From Incurvaria masculella (taxonomy: Eukaryota > Arthropoda > Insecta > Lepidoptera > Incurvariidae), in NCBI GenBank assembly GCA_946894095.1, contig OX335641.1:18122501-18186500 (forward strand): DNA of 64,000 nucleotides, read 5' to 3'. Numbering within the stretch: the stretch's first letter is position 1; each line of letters starts with the position of its first letter. Below, one piece after another: positions 41,890 through 54,249 of the stretch. A program made the position numbers and the translations under genes. Under the pieces are notes generated by a model. It was not told the origin of the DNA. It saw only the letters and a program-made list of their open reading frames with translations, and made no database searches.

Positions 41890-42780
41890 GACAAATTGGA
41901 GTATACAGGTGAAGTTTTCAAGTGTGCCTTCAGAGCCAAATCTTAAAATATAAGAAATAGCGAAAAAAAAACCCAAAGGAGTCATGAGGCCAATTTTTAT
42001 AATAACTAAAACTGCATTATAAAATTTTAAAACAATATTTTTTATAGCCGGGAACCGAATTCGGTGAATTTGAGAAAAATAAGGCATTTTGCATTAAGTA
42101 AATATACTTTTTCGTGCTAAGCAAGTATGTCACTTGTTCTAAGGATTGTCATATTTATGTATGTAAAACCGACCGTATGTTTAATCCTTTGAAGTAATGT
42201 TATAAGGCAAACTAAAAGAAAGTGTTAAAAGTCGGTTAAAAAATCAACACTAAACTGATTCAAATTTTCAAGTATTCATACACTATGCATACCATACTAA
42301 TCAAAATTGTCTAAAATATTTATTCTTTCTCTTATTATGGCCTTTAAGATAATACAATTTTGGAATGAGAATACAATTTGTGATGCTGAATGTAGGTGGG
42401 CACAGTCGCCTTGTCCAGGTGCATTGAGCTTAATTGCAAATACTTTGATTAATGAAATTACGGGTAATGCATGAATATCAGTTTATTGAAAATCAACACT
42501 TTCATTAGTTTGCCGTATAATGTTAGTTTACAGCATTTGTTTCTTATAATAGACACTATTGACTGGTGCAACAAAACAGGCTGCATATATTTCTCAAAAT
42601 CAATTAGCTTGATTCCCGGCTAGAAAACTCTTTTTTCAAAAATCTAATAATTCAGTTTTAGTTTTTATCAAATTTGGCCTAATGACTCCTTTGAGTGTTT
42701 TTCCCTAGTTCTTTCGGTTCTAGTTTCGGATTTGGCCCTGAAGGCACACTTGACAAATTCTTCCTATAAGGCATTGCAAA
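41890..42780. mobile_element. Foldback element FB1, copy 2
   Basis: Outer arms about 41890-42080 and 42595-42780 are inverted (CAAGTGTGCCTTCAG..., AAAGGAGTCAT, AACTAAAACTG, AGCCGGGAA). The interior shares word order with 31665-32190 (TAATGTTAT..GGCAAAC, TCAGTTTATT). The family is larger than the first copy suggests. Confidence 0.72.
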
Positions 42781-45700
42781 AAACTATTTAAAAATGTATT
42801 TCATTTTCTGTTTTAAGTCTGTTTTTTATTTATTAGGTTTTACTGGAATCTCAGGTTTAATAATTTGTTATATAAGTATTTAATATTAGTATTAATGAAA
42901 ATCTTCTTGAAAGGTTTTTATGTTTGTTATAGTCATGGAATTAAAATATGTCACGGTAAAAATCAAAACAGATGTGCATTATTTTAGCATAGTGTCTGGG
43001 GTCTCCATGCAAGTAAATTACATAAATATATGAATATAGTTTTTTTATTTGATCTAGACACAGTTCAAACGGTCCAAGAATTTAAGATAAAGTCTGGTTT
43101 GGGTTTATAAATAGGCATGATTTTTTTTCTTTGATAAATAAATTCAGTCTAGTGTGTCTCATCAAAATGCAAATAAATCTAAATGTTAAAAAAAATTACT
43201 GGCTTTTTTCAAGCTAGGCTTGCCTAGTTTAATTGACAAGGTTTTATACAATAATGCACATTTGATCAAATCTCGTTGTATGTCATAACCCTAAACTGAA
43301 CCAGAAGGATTGCAAATTTATAGTATCGCTGCAAATGCAATTTACATATACCAATTATAAGTTAAAATAATAAAATTTCAAAATTTGTGTAGATAATATA
43401 AAAGACAATTTTAACAAAATTGTGATCTTTTCGGTTATGGTGAGAGGCAAGTTTGATTTTTTGTGAGTATGTATTTTGTTAAATTCTAGACCTTTTAAAC
43501 ACACTAAAATTTGATGTTTATCTTTCTCCTGACCAAGTCCTGGGTTATTATAAAAAATGTATTTATTTACCAGTAATCTTTTAATAATTAAAAATTGTTA
43601 TCCTAGGTTTGTTATATAAAACGACCATTTTATATTAGTTTTCTATGACGACATGGACGGCGTATTGAATAACAAACCTACTGTACTACTTAATAAATAT
43701 TTTTTTGATTTTTTTATTTACTGTCACGATATTAGCCCAAGATAGCTCACGGAAACTAGGTATCATGCCAGGACCTTCCTTTGCTTACCTATACCTTTGT
43801 ACTTTACTTGAGACACTGAACTGTTTGCAATGTCGTAATTATGACATATAGATTGTAATTTCTGTTGTTCATGGAAAAATCCATTTAAATTATTAATATC
43901 TTGATATATTTATAAAACACCATTTTAATAAACTTAAAAAGTCAATAATTTTAAAAACTTTTTGGTTATAAGAAAATTAGCATTTTATTTGTACATCACA
44001 ACTGGTTTATAATTAATTAATAGTCTTGAAAATTTAAGAAAAGCTATTGAAAATAAGTTTTATTTGCAAAGGGCAAAAGTATTTCCTTAAGGGCGAAATA
44101 TATACATACCGGATGAAGAAATGTTAATTTACTTTGTAGAAAAGCGGTTAAATGAAAAAATATTTAATTACATCTTGCAAACTATGGGAGAGTTCCCTTC
44201 CAAGGCGATCAGATATGTTTAGGGAAAGCATTGTTAGTTGATATCACAGCGCTCTATTTATGTAATTGGTACCTGAAATAGTGAAACATTATTTATATTA
44301 TTCAAATTAAATATAGCCACAGTTTTTTTACCAGTTTCCAGGAGTGAGATGTAGGCAGCGGCACCGAATACAGTGATGCGGTGACGCTATGAGGTGCGCT
44401 CAGAAGGGGTACTTTTTATCTACGATTTACGCTCGTCTGACGGACCCCTGCACCACCACCCACCTCTTACTACTGGTTACGTCGTTTATAAAAAAAACTA
44501 CCATACACTAAAGAATGTATCTGAAACCAAAGTTTCTCCATCTATTTAAGTAATACTTAAATATTTTAAAATGATCCAATTTACGTTTATGTTATGTTAT
44601 AAAAAGGAGGTTTATTGTTTTTGTTATATCTCTCTTTGTGTCTTAATCATATTAACTGGTAAATCATGTTAAATCCATGTGTGACATTTCTGTTACATAA
44701 TGAGGTCTCAAAATGTTACTCATACAGGTTAATACATATTACTGTGAGCGATAATCAATCATGTACTCAATTTGCTAATTTTGATGTATGCTTCATGTTA
44801 CAAGATGAGGGGAAGCAATATATCGGAGAATTAAACCCAATAAATATTTTGTTACAACTATTATTACTATCACCCACTGTTACGATTGCAATGATTTTTT
44901 ATGCAGTCACGTAATTCCACTTCGTTACACGGAAAATAGAAAGGAATGCTGAGTCCCTTTTACTACAATGTCGATAATAATATGGCAGAAAGGGATCATG
45001 AATTTCTCTCCATTTCTGGTGTAAGAACTAAGTACGTGGCTAACCTAAGAGTGAATGAAAAAAGGTCTTTGTTTGGCAGATAAATAACTGGTTAATCGGT
45101 TTATTGTAAATAAGAGTCTAGTTACCTGAAAGTGTTGGTGGAATTATATAAATGTAGAATTTTTATTACCTTGTTAAGGTAAATTTCTTCTCGTGTATGT
45201 GAATATCTTTAGAGTTAAGGTTAGGAGTTTTGAATGAAGCCTGTCGGTACTTACCTAGATTATGATGGTTTGTTTGGCTCTATGGTAAGTAAACTCCTCC
45301 AGTAAACATTGTTTGCCATTAATATATGATTTATGTATGTTTACTAAAACCAAAACGAAATAACCAAATTGATATCTGAAACACGAACCAAATGGCACAC
45401 AATGCCCATCTCATTTACAAAATTCGTAAATAAAAATATGGAAATTCGTTAAATATAAATTGGGTTCAAGCCATGTACCAATAAACCATTAACCCTGACA
45501 GCTAACCACATTGTCAATGTTTTAAAAATATACCATTTTGTCAAATTTCATTACACCAATATCATACTCGGTGACCATCCTGTCGGACAGTGCATGCACT
45601 GACAAACTGGCGAGTATAATACATCTTTAGTTTTACCTATTGTATTCTGATTTTATTAACACCGGTATGATTTCATTCATAATATATTTTTTCTTTTTTT

Positions 45701-47302
45701 AGTACATTCCTTTACGAAATTAAGAAAAAAAAAGCTGAAAATAAGAATGAAAGAAGAATTTTTCTGTACCTATAGCGTGACATATGGTGTACGACAGGCC
45801 CTCAAAGAGGTGGCCGATGATGTCCATCGAACTTTCCGAACTTTTACAGGGGCTGCAAAAACCATGCCATCACGCCATGTTTGAAGGACCGCAGGACCCC
45901 AGGTCCACAGTGTAAAATTCCAGCTTCATTATAACCGCAAATATATGGACCATTGATTTTTTTCCAAGAAAATATGAATTTGGAAACATGAAATATCTAT
46001 TGAAGAATTAAAACACTATTTTTAGTGGTTGATCTGAAAAAAAAAAAATTTTTTTTTTCTTTATACTTTAAAACTAACTGAGATACGAGGGATTTCAAAA
46101 TACGTGGCTCGTGAGCTTTTGGCACTGCGCTGACATCACTACAATGTGCGCTAGCACCGGCCGCCCCATTGGTGTGTGTTTAACGAGCTCGGCCGAATAT
46201 TTTATACGAAATGGCTAATCTGCACACGAGTATCACAGTAAAAACACCTGAAAAAAAGATTGTCGTAGTTTCTAGTGATCCGAAGACGGGAAAACATTTT
46301 AGGGGGACCGTTGAACTTGGGCAAAAATGCTTTCATATGTCCAACTTTTCTCCTCTACAGTTTAATTTCTCAACCGATTCTGTTTTGTGACAAAACCTAA
46401 AGGGTTTGGTAATTAATACATTGAGAAAAATACAAGAAAAAATAATAATAATTTTGTACTCAGGTGATTATTTATTGAGTTTTAAGGATGCAAAGACAGA
46501 CTTGCGACGCCTACAGCTTAGAGAGCCACTAGTGTACTAGATGTAAACCCTTTTTTTTTACCCATGTGCTTGGCCCACCAGAAAACATTCCCTTTCCCTT
46601 TAGTGATTATTCTAATTTTTAACTTTTTCTAGTGAAGGATTATTAAATAAAATACAAATCCCAACAAAGTAAAAGTACTTCCAAGGCGCATTTGTGGGAT
46701 AAACAATTGGATTCGATGCGCAGAGTTAGTCCAGTTGGGACGTAAAGGTAAAACGCCCGTGGGCGAACTGTAACTCTTCGCAAGCTCAGACGGCGTGCAT
46801 TCAGATCGGCCGTAAAGATTGGAGCGAGCTGTATGTAGACTTTAGAAATCTCAAGTATGGCGTAGCAATGCTATTGTTTTAAATTAAAAACATATTTGTT
46901 GTGTATTCGTTCTGTAGTTTGGTGTAAGATACAACATTTTTAAAGGTTTATTGGTAGACTAAACTGGGTGGGTTCATATAATCGTGTATAATTGATTGTT
47001 GTTGATTTGTTTAATTCGTCCCTAAGTAGAACAGAGATGGTTTTTCTACATAGGTGTTACCTTTTCTTGGCTTTGCCATTGTCTGCTAAATAAAATATAT
47101 GAATGTTCTGCATTAAATAAACTGCTCGATACAGTATATTCGTATATTTTTAGCATTAATTTCAACAGAATTACTGCGTTTGTGTTGAGTTCACCTTTTT
47201 ATGATGCGAGGCGCCAGTCTATATTTAGAATAATGTATACATAACCCAGTCATGCAAGAGCCGAGTATCCATTGCCGGAATTAGAACAAATACTATAGAA
47301 AG
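42781..47302. other. Long AT-rich intergenic region
   Basis: No gene recognised. 43727-43785 is a diverged piece of repeat R5. 44330-44480 and 45780-45910 are less AT-rich; the latter shares ACTTTYACRGGGGCTGC with the Helitron and may be a relic. 46730-46830 also has higher GC without a readable product. Confidence 0.5.
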
Positions 47303-47715
47303 GCCTCACACCAAAAAAGATCTATGCCGAAATTTTATTTAACCAGCCTATGGAGTGTAAATAAAATTCGCGACCAAATTCGAGCGGTGCATTAACGTCC
47401 ATCTTGATTTTAAGTGGGAGTCGTTTTTCTTCAACTTTTTGAGAAAAAATGTAATGCCGTACCTAAGTTGTTTATTTTTCAATACTATACATTGTATTTA
47501 CTGCAAATGTTTTGCAAATTGTTTTTCTATGTTAAGGGAGAAATGTAATTATTGAATTATCATTTATTATTTACTTTAGGGCCTAAATGGCAGTACATTT
47601 AGGCCAAAGTTAAGTGGAATTAAAATTCTTACAAATGGTGAATGAAGTGATCAAAGGCTGGTGAAATAAAAGTTTGGCCTCGATTTTTTTTCGGGGTGTA
47701 ATGCTAACTGGCTAA
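47303..47715. mobile_element. Foldback MITE with central palindrome
   Basis: Imperfect inverted ends around 47303-47350 and 47660-47715 (ATTTTATTTAACCAGCCT against its complement). A perfect central hairpin GGCCTAAATG-CATTTAGGCC lies at 47580-47605. Confidence 0.65.
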
Positions 47716-49206
47716 AATCGTATTAAATATTATAAACAATGGTTTACGATGTGAAATCTTAATATTTATTAAAAGTACCCTCTTAAATTAGCATTTAATT
47801 TAAAGGAATGATGAATGTATTTAAAAGGTAGTCATCGCTAGCACTGATTTCGTTTATTCCTGTTCCGGCAACGAATCGGCGAAACAGATTGAGGCCGAAA
47901 TGCACCAACATCGCTAAGTGAGATTAAACACTAAACTACATTTACATACATGCGACATCTCTTGTCTTCCCCGCACAAAAGAGACATGTTTCAACACATT
48001 TAGTACTAAATTTATTTAAAATTGTTTAGTAATATGGCCATAGCAATAATAATTACAATTGTTATTACATTTTTCCTTTAACATGACGCATTTGAATATA
48101 ATTAGTATAATGATAGTCTGTGAAATGTATTTGTATTATCGTAGTAGGCAGGATTATCAAGGAAAATCAATACAGTATTTTAATATTATAATTTGATTCA
48201 ATATTACTCATGCAGCACTTCCACTGTTAATCGATTTTGTATTTGCTTTACCAAAAATTCACTGATTACATGCAGGTGGGCTCGTAACGTAATCAATGTT
48301 TTCCAATTACAAACTTAGTTTGAAAATATTTAAAACCACAGTGCCGATTTCTTTGATTGTATCTACCATCAGTCATAGGTTGTTTTTAAATTATTTTCAA
48401 ACTAACTTTATATGGGAATGTGATTTTCAGATGCTTAATAAGGGCCCAACTTATGTTAATTGTATGCAAATGCTGTGTATAGCATGCATATTTACATTTA
48501 CTGTATTAGATGAAAAATATTCCTTCCAATTTAAAAATTATATATAATACATATAATGTGTTACTTTCAAGTCAGTCAATTATATTTTAATATCAAGAAG
48601 AGCATAACATTGTAAAAGATTTTGTTAATTCAGTTATTTTTTTCTGTACATCTATTGTATTCTGAAACCTTTTTTTCTATTAAGTAGCTGCGTTTGTAGT
48701 TTGTAAACATGTGTTTTCGTTTAAGTGCAACAGGAAATCGAAAATATTTCGATTGTAATTGCAATGATAGCACCTTTTAAAAATATTAAATGTTGTAACA
48801 GTCTGTATATTAAGACCATTTATTCGACTATTATGGAATTCAAATTCAAAAACAAATGTAAGGGTAATTGTGGATTTTGTTGAAACTTGTATTCTTTAGT
48901 CGCTAAGCTAGCTTCTACAAAAATGTGGAAAATACAAAAATAAAGTATTACTGTTGTTGGCGAATGTTAGTTTTTATTTCCATGCACACAATTATTGACA
49001 TATAAATGTATGTATAGGTGTCACCAATGAAGAGAAAATGAAGAAGTGGCATGCGGTCGATATCGCAAGTCTGCCGTATGGCCAAAGTGAACAAATGTGA
49101 AATTGTATGGGAATCTGGCGGCGCGTAGTGTGTCAATCAGTCGAAAATCTCCACCGCCCGCGAATCTGCTCTAAAAATGGGTCCATCGAGTCAGTTGAGT
49201 TGGTAG
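47716..49206. other. AT-rich intergenic region
   Basis: No feature recognised. Confidence 0.5.
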
Positions 49207-49496
49207 TTTTTAGGGTACCGTACACAAAGGTTGAAAACGGAATCCTATTACTAAGCCTCCGCTGTCCGTCCGTCCGTCTGTCACAGGGCTGTATCTCATG
49301 AACCTAAATAGGTAGGCAGCTGAAATGTTCACAGAGTGTGTATATATTTTGCCGCTATAACAACAAATAGGCAAAATAAAAAAATAATAAAAATTAAAGG
49401 GCCCATTTAAAAAAACGTGATTTTTTGTGTTAAATCTTGTACGATGGTACAGAACCCATCGTGTGCGAGTCTGACTAGCACTTGGCCGGTTTTTTA
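49207..49496 (-). repeat. Dispersed repeat PRS, inverted copy
   Basis: Complete on the minus strand, ending in the diagnostic GGCCAAGTGC block at 49478-49487. 49497-49914 beyond it shows nothing clear. Confidence 0.75.
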
Positions 49497-49914
49497 ATAT
49501 CGTAGGCGCACTAGATGGCATATCTTCTTCCCTTTTGATCTGAGGGCGTCACACATTTTCATTAACTATAGATGTGTAACATTAGGGGTCCTTTGTTTTT
49601 ATTAGATTTTATTGCAAGCAAGAATGTGGTGCCAAACAATTGTGTACTCAAATAATTTCTTGGATTTACACCATTGCTGTACATATTCCTTTGTAAGCTT
49701 GGTTTCCTGGTGTACGATATCGTTCTGGATGGGTGTAAATTCGATGGAGGTAAAGCATGTTGGCCCAGAACATCGCACACCGGTAAATAGTAAGTTGGCA
49801 AGTAAACACTAAAATTTTATTTCAGGGCCCGAGTTTGTTTTTTGCGTTCACAAAAAAAATTACTGCAACATGATTTTTATCAATTGAATTGAAATCCAAT
49901 ATACTCACGAAATG

Positions 49915-50075
49915 TTTCGGGAAAGGATATAGCTAATACCAAACTGACCGTCCGATATTAGCCTAACACACCACATGGGAACTAGGTGCCATGCCAGGAC
50001 CTTTCTTATATTGCTCAGCTGCATTAAACTGGATATAAAACACGGACAATTTTCATTGCCGCTTCGACACGGGCC
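49915..50075 (-). repeat. Dispersed repeat R5, inverted copy
   Basis: Minus strand reads CGAAGCGGCAATGAAAATTG through TCCTGGCATGGCACC to ATATCGGACGGTCAG, matching the copy at 7797-7960. Confidence 0.7.
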
Positions 50076-50940
50076 TTCAGTTGTTTGACAGGTTTTTTGT
50101 TCATAAAGAAACATCGAGAAGCCTAAAATAAATTAATTGGAATTTAGTACACATTATTTGTGATTCTGATAATGAATGGGTAACAGGTTTTAAATTAGAC
50201 AGATATGTCGACATGTATGACTGAATGAATGATTTATTTACAAACAATTAAGAATAAAATCACATTTCTTTTATAAATTTCAATATTCAAATAATGTCAT
50301 AATTTATAATAAACACAATTTCAAAAATTGTTTTAGTTGCAATCACCTCCAAAAACCGTAACGTAACTAACTCCATTGTAATTTACAAAACATATTTAAA
50401 TGAATACAACAGTTTCTATTTGTTTCAAATTGATAAGCACATTTCATGTCCACGCAAAATCTTAATCTAGGTTTATGTAGGAACTATACAAAAGTGAAAA
50501 ATGTATTCTTAAAAAACTTTCAACAGACACGAACTATTTTCAAAACGATTGTACAAACTTATATGTTTTACAATCAGGGAAAGAGAGATGATTATACTAT
50601 GCCAGAGTATTAATGGTGAAATATTTCGCATGTCACAAAATTTTCACCAACCGAAACATCAAAACATACACTAAAACCTACTTCATACTAACTTTTATAA
50701 ATATTTGACATTTTATTACACTAATCTTGTCAATAGAATCGGAAAGGTGTGCATTACTTATAACTAACACGTGCTATGTACAGTAAAATCTCATTGAAGC
50801 AGGCTACACACGAGGGATATTATAATGGCACCTGCCTGAACCCATCCCATGCCATGTATACAGCGTGTCCTTATTCCTTTAATCAAAATATTAAAATTCT
50901 AAAATAAAAATGTTCATACCAATAAATATATCGCAAAACT
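50076..50940. other. AT-rich intergenic region
   Basis: No feature recognised. Confidence 0.5.
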
Positions 50941-51240
50941 GAAAAAACCGGCCAAGTGTAAATCGGACTTGCACACAAAGGTTTCATAACATTGTACAAG
51001 ATCAAAATGAAAACAGATCACGTTTATTAAATACATTTTAATATCTAATATCGGACGGTCAGTTCAATATTAGCCATCCATGTTGTTACATAAAAAAAAA
51101 TCATTGAAACATTTGTTATATGCATATAGTGGCAATAGAAATACACACTGAACATTTCAGCTGCCTAACTATTAAAGTTATGATACAGTCTGCTGACGGA
51201 CAGCAGAGGCTTAGTAAGAAGGACGGTTCCGTTTGCACAA
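50941..51240 (+). repeat. Dispersed repeat PRS, degraded copy with R5 piece
   Basis: Begins CCGGCCAAGTGTAAATCGG and ends near GGTTCCGTTTGCAC. A piece of R5 (ATATCGGACGGTCAG, 51045-51095) sits inside it. Confidence 0.62.
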
Positions 51241-51484
51241 TTTGGGTACAAAAGCCAAAACATTTGGTCAAAGTTTTTTTGGTTTAGTTTTACTGCTTTG
51301 TAAGGCAAACATAAAAAAATATATGTTACCAGGCTCTGATGCCTTAGACAGCACAGAGATTAAGCAATTAGTAATCAGGAAATCTTATGAAGCAGTATGT
51401 GTATACAGGGGTGAAGTTTTTACCTTTGTGCTGCAAATAAGCTCAGGAAGCTATGGTATGGTCGTTTGAGTTGTTAACACTCCA

Positions 51485-51650
51485 TACATAAACAGCAGAA
51501 TCCATATCGAGACAGAGAAAGGTAATTTAAGGTGGTTTGAACATGCAGAACGAATGGGTGATAGTGACGAGCTTAAAGACCTAGTTTTGTTGAAACTAGC
51601 AAGCCCAGGTGATCGAGAAGAACTTACCATGACCAGGTAAGACCATTTAG
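51485..51650 (+). pseudogene. LINE C-terminal scrap
   Basis: Reads GNLRWFEHAERMGDSDELKD, like the K-RWFGHVERM block of insect LINE ORF2 tails. It is short and degenerate. The following TCTGCCTACCCCTCAG near 51765 resembles the 3' region of such elements. Confidence 0.5.
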
Positions 51651-52950
51651 TAGGGCCGAATTCTTAGTATCCGTAATCGAAGAGCATGGATAAACAAATA
51701 CATGCCTGTTGAATAGGCTAGAAAAGTATCTGGTCATATCATTGCATGGCACTCTTTTATCTCTGCCTACCCCTCAGAGGAAACAGCGTGCTGTAATGGA
51801 TGCATGTATGCATATCCCTCGTGTGGAACTTGCTTAATCCAGATCATACCTTAATCCTAATGGAAAATCCCAATTACATACTGGAATGCAGATCAGACAC
51901 AAAGTGAAATGTGTCACAAATTGCTTTTGTGGTTCAAACAGACCGTCAGATGTGTCATGAGGCCGTCGTCACAGTAGATATATAGCTGTGCGACCGGGGT
52001 CACAGCAGTAGCTGAATTCAGGCTATTTTTGGGATAATAAATACCTATCTACCCTTGAGTGTCGGGGTTGTCACTTAAATATTGGCAGAGCTGGTTCTGT
52101 AATTTTTAAAAAACATATTTCGAAGGACCATTCGCGACAGTTCAGCACCGCGAAACTAGCTTAGAGCCCATACGAACGAAATGTGCCTGTACAAGTGCAC
52201 GAAATTGGGTATGGAGTTGAGCTACTGGATATAATCCAGAATCCGAGACTTTGTATGGAGTTGAGCTACTGGATGCAATGACCCTCGCAGAGGGGCCCAG
52301 CTTGCCACAACTGATGCTGTGTAACGATTTTAGTGCTCGATTACTGGGTGGGTCGATAAAGGGACTGTAGATTCTACTGTGCTTATACTCAATACCTATA
52401 TTTAAGCATCAAATTGAACAAGTGCATTGTCACATCACACTCAACCTAAGGCAAATGGAACTCCAATCTATAATTAATTTAATTTGACACAACATTTACG
52501 TTACTCTAATCAAGTCTTATGATGTAAAAATAATCATGGAATAATATGGGATCACATGATGTGGTAAACATGTGGTACAGCCAAGCAGACTGTGATTTTA
52601 CTGAGAAGATTAATGAGACATTAATGAGAAGTTTTGACGCATTTCGGGTTTGAAAGGCTTATCTATTCTTCTAAATCTATGTTTATGACGAAGACCAGAA
52701 ACTTTTTATAGAGTCAACCAAAATAATGAAAATGAAACCTGACAACATCAAAATTACAGTAATTTTATGTCTCATTAAAATGTTTAGCACACATTTCTTA
52801 AGCACAGATTAATAAATGGTAAGTTTAGTCACTGTCACACATGTATTCCTAATTTAATCAGTATTTTTTTATATTATACAGCCTATGAATAGTATTCGTT
52901 TATTATATTTCAATCTTTTATTTAAACTAAACATTTGAGATAACTTGTTT
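51651..52950. other. Intergenic region
   Basis: A short near-duplicate (TATGGAGTTGAGCTACTGGA at about 52210 and 52254) is visible. No gene recognised. Confidence 0.5.
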
Positions 52951-53466
52951 TTAAGGTGGGCCTTCCTGCTCAACTGCCTATACAAACGCGGAAAGAAGAT
53001 AACGCATATATTTCTTGTTGTAGATCCAAAATTATACTCAAAACGGTTTTATTTGATCGAATTTGATGCTTGATGACCATTGGAATCGTAAAATTGTGTT
53101 TGGTTGCTAAGTTACGCAATTTAAACAATAAGTTTGGACGTGGATTACTCAACGATGAAACAAAAAATCTAAAAAATGTTAGTCATCAAGCCTAGCTCGT
53201 TTCATGAAAATTTTAAATCAGTTTTGTATATGTATGATTTTTCACTGCAGCATTCGTGTTGCACTTTTAGCTATAAGTTGATTTGTAATAAAAAAAAATA
53301 TAAATCTAGCCAAACAAAACCCTAAGCGCATTGTTTGCTTTGTGGACATGTTGTATCCTCATCACGAAGACTGTCATTTTCTTTAAAACAGAGACAGTTC
53401 CAGAGCGCAATAGAACGATTTTGTTCTGTGCCAATAAGTTAGTCGCATCGGTAAGGGCCACCTTAA
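52951..53466 (-). mobile_element. TTAA-flanked MITE, family A, copy 2 (inverted)
   Basis: TTAA at 52951-52954 and 53463-53466. The sequence is the reverse complement of the family A body, more diverged than the other two copies. Confidence 0.78.
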
Positions 53467-53584
53467 TCATAAAATCACCCAAAGTATTTAACATCCTATT
53501 TTTCTTGAAGTTTTTTTAGCATAGCAAAGTATTCCATAACAGTAACAATATTTATTAACGGTTTGAATCTATAGGAAAAACATA

Positions 53585-53871
53585 TTAAGGTAAACAGGGG
53601 TAGTTGCAGTTTAAATATATTTTACTCTTGGGAAATTATGGGTCGAAACTACATTGACCTTAGTATGGATCAGGTGGTTTGGGTTGGAATTGCAACATTT
53701 TGGCCTGGCCTGACACTTTTTAATTATTTTTCTATAACACCTCAAATGTCCTGCTTGTGCATAAAAGAAAGTCAACACATAAAAAATAGTTTTGTGATTG
53801 GGCGTCAACAGAAAAATAAAATATTTTATGAATGTCAAGGAAATGTTTGGAAGTGGCCCAGGTTATCTTAA
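53585..53871. mobile_element. Possible third TTAA-flanked MITE family
   Basis: TTAA at 53585-53588 and 53868-53871. The ends TTAAGGTAAACAGGG and, inverted, TTAAGATAACCTGGG match imperfectly over about 15 bp. Confidence 0.45.
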
Positions 53872-54097
53872 CTTGTCATCATCCAATTGGGGTCACGTGA
53901 CTTCTATGCAATGTATGGGGACTTTTTTTTTATTTAGGAAAAAATGATAAATTGTGGTGCCTTTTTCTCCTTATAAACACACCCCTCAAAAATTATTTAG
54001 ATAATATACAAATAGAATATCGGGACAGCGAAACAATAATTAAATCATCTGTCGCAGCACCAGAGCGGTCACGACATTTGTTAGGAGTATCTTGTCG

Positions 54098-54249
54098 CTA
54101 CGTGAAGCCGGCGGAGTCCGGGGGGTGAGGCCGGTGTGCGAGCGCAGAGAACAGCACGTCGTCGTCGCGCTCGTCGCCGGCGAGCGGCGTCGTGTCGCCG
54201 TGCACCGCGTGCGGCGACTCGTTCAACTCGTCCAGCTCCTCCATGCCGG
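54098..54249 (-). CDS. GPR180-like terminal exon
   Basis: Acceptor TTCTCAG at 54250-54256. Encodes AGMEELDELNESPHAVHGDT through HPPDSAGFT and the TAG stop at 54098-54100. GC-rich, acidic and probably disordered tail. Confidence 0.85.

Noticed and set aside
51233..51469. 78-codon plus-strand frame
   Set aside because: It starts at the end of a degraded PRS repeat and shows no family resemblance.
53638..53871. 77-codon frame MGRNYIDLSMDQ...
   Set aside because: It lies within a TTAA-bounded MITE candidate, has no homology I recognise and no splice context.
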